NCBI GenBank assembly: GCA_000442125.1
Contig: KE546965.1
Location: 1,240,001-1,304,000 of the forward strand
Origin: Opeltia flavorubescens
Lineage: Eukaryota > Ascomycota > Lecanoromycetes > Teloschistales > Teloschistaceae
Direction: 5' to 3'
Length of the DNA stretch: 64,000 nucleotides
Positions within the stretch are counted from its first letter, which is position 1. The number at the start of each line of letters is the position of its first letter. The notes beneath the pieces are model-generated. The model was not told the origin of the DNA and did not search any database. It was given only the letters and a program-made list of their open reading frames with translations. Below are positions 57,568-64,000 of the stretch, in pieces. The translations under genes and the position numbers were made by a program.

Positions 57568-59604
57568 TAGACAAGCAATGCAGTGAAAGATGCAATCACT
57601 CTAATATGTCCAAACCTCCTTTTCTCTTGTATTTCCGTCTGGTTTGTCCTCGTGGCTACAGGGTAGGATACGAGATCTTTCGCAAGCCAGTGCCACTTGG
57701 AGAATTAAAAAGCAGCAAACAGTTCATTCGAAAATTCTGGTCCTTCAAGTTAAACGTACGGCTTGTGTCTCACAAGTCGTCTGTATTAACCATCTGTCAT
57801 CAGTTATTCTACAATACAAGCCTGCTAAGACTTGGACAATCTGTCTCATCAAGTAGGTACAGTCTGATAGACCTTGATCATAGAAGTGCAGAGGACAAAA
57901 AAGTCGCTTTACAACAGGGGCGATCGGCCAAGTCGGCCTCGTAAGGCTTGGCAAACTTAATAAATAACACCGTAAATACTTGTTGTGTACACTACGATAG
58001 TGGTAAATACATCACTCGTTACTTACCTCCAAAATGCCATCTATTAGCCACAAACTCTGATGCCCTTTGATATCCTTTCTTTCTTAGTCTGGTATCAAGA
58101 TGGAATATTCGCAAAGCGACGCTTTGTTCCTGTCCATTTCTCTGGCATCATTCAATTGTAGAGTTCGGCCGTCGACTCTGTTGTGACTTCGCTAACATAT
58201 CAACTTGCCAAAACGCAATAATTACTCACGATGTTTATCTTAAGCTTTCCAAATGGAGAGCAAGTTGTTGCAATCGTGAAGGCTTCCTGTCTCAACCGCC
58301 TAGACAGGGCTGGCCTACATCATGCTTTAAGATGAGGACGGAAGCGTTCACTATCCAACCTGGGTGCTTTCTCATTGTTAGAACTTTCTGTTCCTAACTT
58401 CTAGGGAGGAGATCCCGCCTCGCCATCGGCTGGCGGCGATGGCAATGCCTGTCAAAACGAATAGTATAAGGTCACGGGGAGGCAAATGTGGTCTCTTTTT
58501 TTTGGCTAGGTTCTTGACTGCTCAGTCTGAAAAAGCAGAGGACCGTCCCTTTTTAGATGAGCGATGATCAAGCCGAAGATACTAATTCGCTGACTGTACA
58601 CTATTTTACGATATCGAATGTCTGGTCAGAAGAACGGTTCAGGACCCGTAAGGATCGCTGGCCTGATCACAGAGCTGTACGAAAGCAGTATATCGGCAGC
58701 TCATAGTTTCCTTCCTTTTCTATACATTTCTCATCGAGATTTTGGGGAAAAAACGACTTGTCCTAGCGCAAGGAATTGATGGCAAGCGTCGTTGTGACAA
58801 TGAAGTTGAAAAGTGGATATGCACGGAATTGAAGTGGCTTATGAATTAATCAATACTGCTCATTTGTTGCTACAATATCTCTTTCTGTCCTGTACCTTCA
58901 TCTTCTTCTCTTACTCTTTGGATTTTCGGCTGGTCTTTGTACTCATGAGTTCCAGGAGATATAGATCGGTCCCACACGATGCATTTCAATCCTACAAAAG
59001 CGGCTACCGCGGTGATGGCTTTGACATCCTCATGGGATGGCTATTGCAAATCATGTCTTCTAGGGGACAGAAGATAGCCCACTGATACGTTAATACAATC
59101 CGTGAGGTGTATCGCTCTTTCAGATTGTCTCCACATGATACGCCAGCTCGAGAGCACTAATCCGAAGTTACTAAATCTTGAGAAGCTAATTGATAATGGT
59201 AGCAGATGAGCTGCAAGCACCAACTCTTGAACCGAGAGCCAACGTTAGCAACTGTGTTGAATTACGTATCTATCGACTCGGTGATTAAATCACTGATGGA
59301 TATAGATCGTCCGATAATAATGGATATCGATTGTCTCTCCAGCGAGAACTGCAGGTAGCAAAGTTTCTCTTGTTGGGTCGAAGTTCTCAGGAACTATGGA
59401 CGATAATGTATGTTAATCATTACATGCAAGCTCTTTTACAAATCCTACCCTCTGTCCGTCGACTTTTGGTACTGACTCCAAGAACCTTAGTGGAACGAGG
59501 GCTGGAACAGCTTCACTGTATGCTCGGATATATCTTATTACAAACAATCCTACAACATGCTTAATACAGCTTTCATAGATCGATCAAATGACTGTTAAGG
59601 TTAA
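57568..59604. other. 2-kb stretch upstream of the subtilase pseudogene
   Basis: Several short frames, the longest 126 codons, without motif or splice continuity. Its 3' part may contain eroded first exons of the subtilase gene, but none could be identified. Confidence 0.4.
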
Positions 59605-60701
59605 AGACTCCTAGCACTAACGGTGCGCACGAAGAGTATATTGCCTCAGACTTCGATGGATCAGACGCCGACTTGGAGGTGCCTGACCATCACGATGATG
59701 GCGGTCGTGCCACTCATGTCGCAGCTCAGGTCATTGGTGTCATGCAGGGTGTGGTAAAGGAAGTTACACTTGTGAGCGTTGTGGTCACTCGAGGCTTCGA
59801 ATCTGGCGACGTCACTCCACGAGTCTACGCTGAAGCATTCAATTGGGCCATCAACGACGTCAAGACTAAGCATCGGTAAGGCAAGGCAGTCTTCCTAACA
59901 GCCATCTGTAAGTGTCCCTTTTCTTCTGTCAATCTCTTTCAGACGGGGCCAAATATCTACAGCTTACAGTGATGTCTTAGCTTTCGATCATACCGAAGAT
60001 ACATTACAGGCACCTTTCGTAGACCCTCGCCATGCACATTGGGGCTTCCGAGTTCCTCTTCATTGTGACTTCTTCCTACCACTACTTGGTGAGACATTTG
60101 ACGCCGATAAATTCCTTTTGTGACTGCAGATCCGAAACTCTCGGCATGCTCATTCCTATGCGTCATGGCAAGCCTACAAATCCTCTCATCACTGTGGGTA
60201 GCATGCAAGCGGATGGAACAATCTGGGTCGATCCCAACATGACGTCTGGTCTAGGATCTGGAGACACCACCCGAAGGACCAGATCCCCGTAGCTCAAGAG
60301 ACCGAGATTTGACAGGCTCCCGAGATGTCTTCGCGCTGGGCGAAGTCTACGTGCCCGACATCAATAATGCTGCTAATCTTAAGAATCTTGTTGGCGCTTC
60401 CCTTGCAGCACCCCAGGGTGCAGGTCTCATCGCATACTGGATGGGTCTACCGGAACCATATACCTTGAAGCCATCAGTTGGCAACATGGCGAGGGAATCC
60501 AAGAGTAGAGTTGTCGATCTCAAGAGGATTGCTGCCGTTGGCTCGCGGGACGCAATAGGTGCTGCGTATAGCGACCTCTATTCACTCCTCACGTGTATTC
60601 AACGAGAAGAAGAATCTCCGCCGCCGAAGATGAAGCGATCGAATCAGACATATTTCAATGAGGATTTGGCCGAATTTCCGGTGGCAGGTTACTATACATG
60701 A
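59605..60701 (+). pseudogene. Decayed subtilisin-like (S8) serine peptidase gene
   Basis: Fragments of one S8-like protein lie in order but in different frames. Fragment one (about 59615-59875): AHEEYIASDFDGSDADLEV, then GGRATHVAAQVIG with the catalytic-type His, and KEVTLVSVVVTRGF. A plausible 67-bp intron (59876-59942) leads to RGQISTAYSDVLAFDHTEDT, which meets a stop at 60121. Fragment two (to about 60260): HGKPTNPLITVGSMQADGT, in another frame. Fragment three (about 60300-60701): GASLAAPQGAGLIAYWMGLP, holding the Ser motif. Moving between fragments needs at least one frame change not explained by splicing, and the oxyanion region is not recognisable. No signal peptide or catalytic Asp was found. 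A missed complex splicing pattern is the alternative. The sequence is described only; no repaired version is proposed. Confidence 0.6.
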
Positions 60702-61302
60702 GAACCTTTCTGTCGATGACGACATNGTAATGAATTGGAAAGAATAAAATTTTAAGATTTTGGAGGGGTCTGAACATAGATTTTTCGGCAACAATGATGT
60801 GGTAATAAGATAACAGTCGATCAGATTCAAGGATGACAATGTATCACTCCGTGAATTTGAGATAAAGTCATGGTTATTTCCAGATCCTCCGAGACACCAT
60901 GCCAATCGTACAACCAAACCTACCAGAATATTCGCCAAATCCTCTCCAAATCCTAATACAGATAAATCCACTTCTCGAACCAGCTCGACAAGTCCTTCTA
61001 GAACACCACCCATGACCTTTGTTTTCCATTATAATCATCGACCCGTAATTTATCATGCAATTCTAATGCCTAAAAACATTTGTGAACGGATTCCCTGCAT
61101 CCCAAGCCAAAATTAGGTAGCACCCAGGTCCCGAAGTCGGCTTATACTAGATCTAAAGGCCTCTACATTTTACTGGAGTAGATCCGTAGTGTCGATCTGC
61201 GTTCCCTCGAGCTGACGTCTTTGAGAGTGGGTTCAGACGAGGGCCAGTGCCATATTTATTATTTCAATCCAATTCAATGGCTTCAAGTATGGTACCCTCG
61301 AT
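60702..61302. other. Convergent 3' region
   Basis: It lies between the pseudogene and the F-box-like gene and has one ambiguous base at 60726. No gene is seen. Confidence 0.45.
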
Positions 61303-62505
61303 TCATCTGGCAGCGACCATCCTCAATTCAGCCTGGATGGCCCCCTCGTTCGGCAAATATACCGCCGCTGCCCTCACTAGATTCCTGTACTCCTTCTGGA
61401 AACCCAACTCCTTGGACGCCACTGCTGTCCTGTAGAAAATCTTCCCCATCTGCGCCGTAGCCGGGAAGCCCATATTGGCCGACTCCTGGACCCATTTCCA
61501 TTTCTCCTCATTCGCTAGGTCGTCGTCGTCGTCGCTGGTCAAACTCGCACGGAACAAGACGATGCTTCTTTTACCCCAGAAGCGGGCTTCTTCCCAGTCG
61601 GACATTTTGAGGTAGGTTTGGATGACGTTGGCGACGAGTTGGACGCGGAGGATGAGACGCACGTAATCGCCGCGTTGGCCTTTGTAGCGGCCTGAGGTGA
61701 CTTCGCGGACGTAGTAGCCATCCGCGTGGACGTAGCGCTTGCGGCCGGAGATGGTGATATGGACGGCTTCGAAAGCGTCTGTGTACTGCTGTAGGGCTAA
61801 CGCGTAGTCACCGGCTTGTAATGAGGCATTCCCGATTTCTTTGAGGGCAAACGCGCGTTCTAGACATTCTTCTGCCGAGGGGTTGGGCGTAGCTTGTTCT
61901 TTCCTAAGAGCTTCTTCCACGGACGGGAGCACCTTTGCTCCGCGAATCGAGAAGTCATCAAGGTCTTTCACCAGACCGAAGGGTCGGAGAAGGAGGGTTT
62001 GGAGGGGTTTGGAGATTTTGCGGTCGGGGAGATGGGGATTCTGGAGGGTGAGTTTGAGTCGGAGATGTTTGTTGAGGCCTTGGTGGCTTAGGTTGGAGAA
62101 ATGCCACATGCGGGTGAAGAGAGGGAGGTCTTCGAGGCAGATCAGCATGCTGGTCGATGAACCGCGAAAGGGAGCGCTGGTGGCATCGATCCATATCCAG
62201 AGGTGGAAGGACATGAATTCCTCTGCTTTTTGGCCGGTGGTGATGATGGGGACTCTGCCTTCGGAGCTGATGTGATCAATGGATTCTTCCCATGGTGTGG
62301 TAATCTTGACGAAGACATTGTCTTGAAAGGCCTTTTTGGCTTCGTGGTATATCTTTTTGTTTGCGAGGAGGATGGCTAGGTCGTATTTGTAGGATGCGGG
62401 GAGGTCGTCGCTTGGTGGCGGAAGTTTGGCGTTGTCGGATGAGAGGAGTTCATGGTAGATCTGATCTCGTATTTCAGGTGGAAGGTCTAGGAAACGGAAG
62501 GGCAT
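61303..62505 (-). CDS. F-box-like protein with TPR-like C-terminal half
   Basis: A single exon, 400 aa, from the ATG at 62505. The N-terminus MPFRFLDLPPEIRDQIYHEL matches the start of the F-box-like motif common in ascomycetes (FxxLPxEIRxxIY), which would bind Skp1 or act as a protein-interaction module; LLANKKIYHEAKKAF is the usual second part. A middle region (LRLKLTLQNPHLPDRK) carries no motif. Residues about 225-270 (LERAFALKEIGNASLQAGDY, ALALQQYTDAFEAV) look like a tetratricopeptide repeat, and further helices follow (VANVIQTYLKMSDWEEARFW). The combination suggests an adaptor, perhaps an E3 substrate receptor; the target is unknown. It diverges from YVC1. Confidence 0.72.
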   Translation of the reverse strand: MPFRFLDLPPEIRDQIYHELLSSDNAKLPPPSDDLPASYKYDLAILLANKKIYHEAKKAFQDNVFVKITTPWEESIDHISSEGRVPIITTGQKAEEFMSFHLWIWIDATSAPFRGSSTSMLICLEDLPLFTRMWHFSNLSHQGLNKHLRLKLTLQNPHLPDRKISKPLQTLLLRPFGLVKDLDDFSIRGAKVLPSVEEALRKEQATPNPSAEECLERAFALKEIGNASLQAGDYALALQQYTDAFEAVHITISGRKRYVHADGYYVREVTSGRYKGQRGDYVRLILRVQLVANVIQTYLKMSDWEEARFWGKRSIVLFRASLTSDDDDDLANEEKWKWVQESANMGFPATAQMGKIFYRTAVASKELGFQKEYRNLVRAAAVYLPNEGAIQAELRMVAAR

Positions 62506-62834
62506 GTTTGTTCAACTTTGATGCTGCTATAGTTTTGGTTGAAGGTTGTTATATGTGAACTTAGAGGGCCGAGGAACATCGAATGAGGGGTCGAATGGGC
62601 CCTGTCATCTCTGCTTTTCTACCAGTGAGACACGCCGAGCACGCCTGGCCCGGCCCGTAGCTCCGCCCGCAATGACGATGGCATTCTGCTACCACTGGGG
62701 ATGGGAAATCTTAGATCCTCCCCTCCGCCAAAAGAACTCCGCCCTTTCATCATGGGAGACTCATATATACGAGAAAGGATGCCCATTTGATGGATCGAAC
62801 TCACCCAGTGCGCATCACCCGTCACTGATGCACA
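62506..62834. promoter_or_regulatory. Shared divergent promoter, F-box-like gene and YVC1
   Basis: These 329 bases lie between the two opposite ATGs. No specific site was recognised. Confidence 0.4.
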
Positions 62835-64000
62835 ATGACCACGCGACCTGGACCCAGTCGACAGCAGAGTTACGATGAATACACCGAGTATGAAGAGTAT
62901 GATCCTCTGCTCAATGGAACCGATGTATTCTCGCATGTTGTGAACGACGAGCCTTGTCGGCCAGACCCTCATGGATCCTTACCTGTGTATACCACCATAC
63001 ACATGGTGCGTCGGGAGATTATCGACCACATCGATGATCCATACAGTCTCGAGCAGCTTCGAGCACCGCGTCTTAACACCCTGGTCATACGTCCACTCGT
63101 CGAGCGCTTCTACGATCTGAAAGATATCTCCGTCGTGTATTGTATCCTCATCAACCGAGTACAATTCCTGCGAGAACAGACCTACCATGCCCATCATCAG
63201 ACTGTCAACATTACCCGTGCTACCCTTTGCGAGATCCTAGCCAGCAGGCTTCTCCGCAAGTATGACGAAGATAACCCTGGTCATGCTGGACTTTTGTTGT
63301 TGGCCAACATCTTAGTAGCTGGCTTCGAGCCCTTCCAGAATGCTCCCGACGAGATCATTCATGAGGAGCACCTTACTCCAACCTGGGCGCCCCCAAAGAA
63401 AGGTGGCTACGAGCGGAAGTCGAATGCATTGGAACTAGCCATCATCTCCGAGAGCAAACACCTTCTCAGCTCTTCCGCTTGTCAAAAACTCGTTGAAGCT
63501 GTCTATGATGGTCGTGTCGTCTACACCCCCGTCTCTTTCATCGACATCTTACCGGACAAATATAAACACCGACATATCTCGCTCTATCATCCGAGCAAGG
63601 CTCCCTTGTTGAACCAATACCGTTTGATTGTCCCTCGGATTCGGAATTTCCTTGACATTTGCCAGTTTATTATCCTCCTGATCCTATATCTTCTTGTCAT
63701 GAAGCACCACCAACATCCTCATTTGACCGTGACAGAAGTTGCATTTTGCATATATGCATGTGGCTGGGTCCTGGATGAATTTGCCTCGATGCTTGAGCAT
63801 GGGTGGCAGGTCTACACACAGAATCTTTGGTCTTTCCTTGACTTCATGTTCGCACTGATATTTCTCCTCTATCTTGCGCTGCGTATCCACGACCTTGCGT
63901 TAGGCATCACAGACACACAGCATCGAGCACTGGACATCTTGGCCACCGGCGCGCCGGTTTTGATACCTCGACTGGCATTCAATCTGATGTCAGAAAACAT
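62835..64000 (+). CDS. YVC1: Vacuolar TRP-type cation channel Yvc1, N-terminal part
   Basis: An intron-free frame from the ATG at 62835 runs through the right edge, giving 388 codons so far. The cytosolic N-terminus begins MTTRPGPSRQQSYDEYTEYE with acidic DPLLNGTD. Conserved segments follow: LNTLVIRPLVERFYDLKDIS, VVYCILINRVQFLREQ, ANILVAGFEPFQNAPDEI and ALELAIISESKHLLSS. Three hydrophobic spans are visible: FLDICQFIILLILYLLVM, VAFCIYACGWVLDEF and LWSFLDFMFALIFLLYLALR. The edge falls in the block LDILATGAPVLIPRLAFNLM, just before the next spans and the pore. Yvc1 is the fungal vacuolar TRPY channel that releases calcium on osmotic shock. Pore and C-terminal parts lie outside the window. Confidence 0.92.
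   Translation, partial: MTTRPGPSRQQSYDEYTEYEEYDPLLNGTDVFSHVVNDEPCRPDPHGSLPVYTTIHMVRREIIDHIDDPYSLEQLRAPRLNTLVIRPLVERFYDLKDISVVYCILINRVQFLREQTYHAHHQTVNITRATLCEILASRLLRKYDEDNPGHAGLLLLANILVAGFEPFQNAPDEIIHEEHLTPTWAPPKKGGYERKSNALELAIISESKHLLSSSACQKLVEAVYDGRVVYTPVSFIDILPDKYKHRHISLYHPSKAPLLNQYRLIVPRIRNFLDICQFIILLILYLLVMKHHQHPHLTVTEVAFCIYACGWVLDEFASMLEHGWQVYTQNLWSFLDFMFALIFLLYLALRIHDLALGITDTQHRALDILATGAPVLIPRLAFNLMSEN

Noticed and set aside
57568-59604. First exons of the subtilase gene
   Set aside because: No signal peptide, propeptide or catalytic Asp motif could be found in any frame.

Overview
This window is a piece of nuclear chromosome from a filamentous ascomycete (Pezizomycotina). The evidence is consistent: single-copy eukaryotic housekeeping genes in their fungal forms (BNI4, YSH1, SEC65, TAF4, LAMMER kinase, SCS7, DBP6, FSF1, YVC1), short GT-AG introns of mostly 46-160 bp with CTGAC/CTAAC-like branch sites, genes on both strands, and small secreted proteins typical of these fungi. 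The class cannot be fixed from sequence alone; the gene set would fit Leotiomycetes or a relative. Six single ambiguous bases (20633, 39234, 41394, 48682, 52130, 60726) show that this is a draft consensus.

Layout. 0-16.7 kb is gene-poor and mixed: a secreted protein cut by the left edge, BNI4 (bud-neck PP1 targeting), an ARL3/ARFRP1-type GTPase, a secreted Cys-containing protein, a short fungal transcription-factor-like protein and a hypothetical ORF, separated by 1-3 kb stretches with no supportable gene. 17-23.6 kb holds three accessory genes: a RING-like protein with an acidic insertion, a GMC oxidoreductase with a C-terminal membrane anchor, and a protein carrying a strict three-residue Cys repeat. 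23.8-34.1 kb is a compact core block: SRP19/SEC65, TAF4, YSH1 (pre-mRNA 3' end endonuclease) and a LAMMER kinase. 35-40.2 kb has a secreted tandem-repeat protein, the fatty acid 2-hydroxylase SCS7 and an RBM39/Rsd1-type splicing factor. 40.2-49.2 kb has a coiled-coil orphan and a fungal BTB protein between wide intergenic stretches. 50-57.6 kb is again compact: a GST, a tiny four-exon complex I subunit, SAP18, the DEAD-box helicase DBP6 and sideroflexin FSF1. 57.6-61.3 kb is gene-poor and holds a decayed subtilase pseudogene. The right end has an F-box-like protein diverging from the vacuolar cation channel YVC1, which is cut by the right edge.

Functional themes are RNA and gene expression (TAF4, YSH1, LAMMER kinase, Rsd1-like, SAP18, DBP6, SRP19), membranes and mitochondria (SCS7, FSF1, complex I subunit, YVC1, ARL3) and secreted or accessory proteins. 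No prokaryotic-style operon, intact transposon, CRISPR array, tRNA or rRNA was found. Exon coordinates below were worked out by hand from splice sites and reading-frame continuity. The best candidates for undescribed biology are the (C-x-x)20 array at 22938-23111 and the secreted LESTPGPYKFEPAPVWP repeat protein at 35133-35609.
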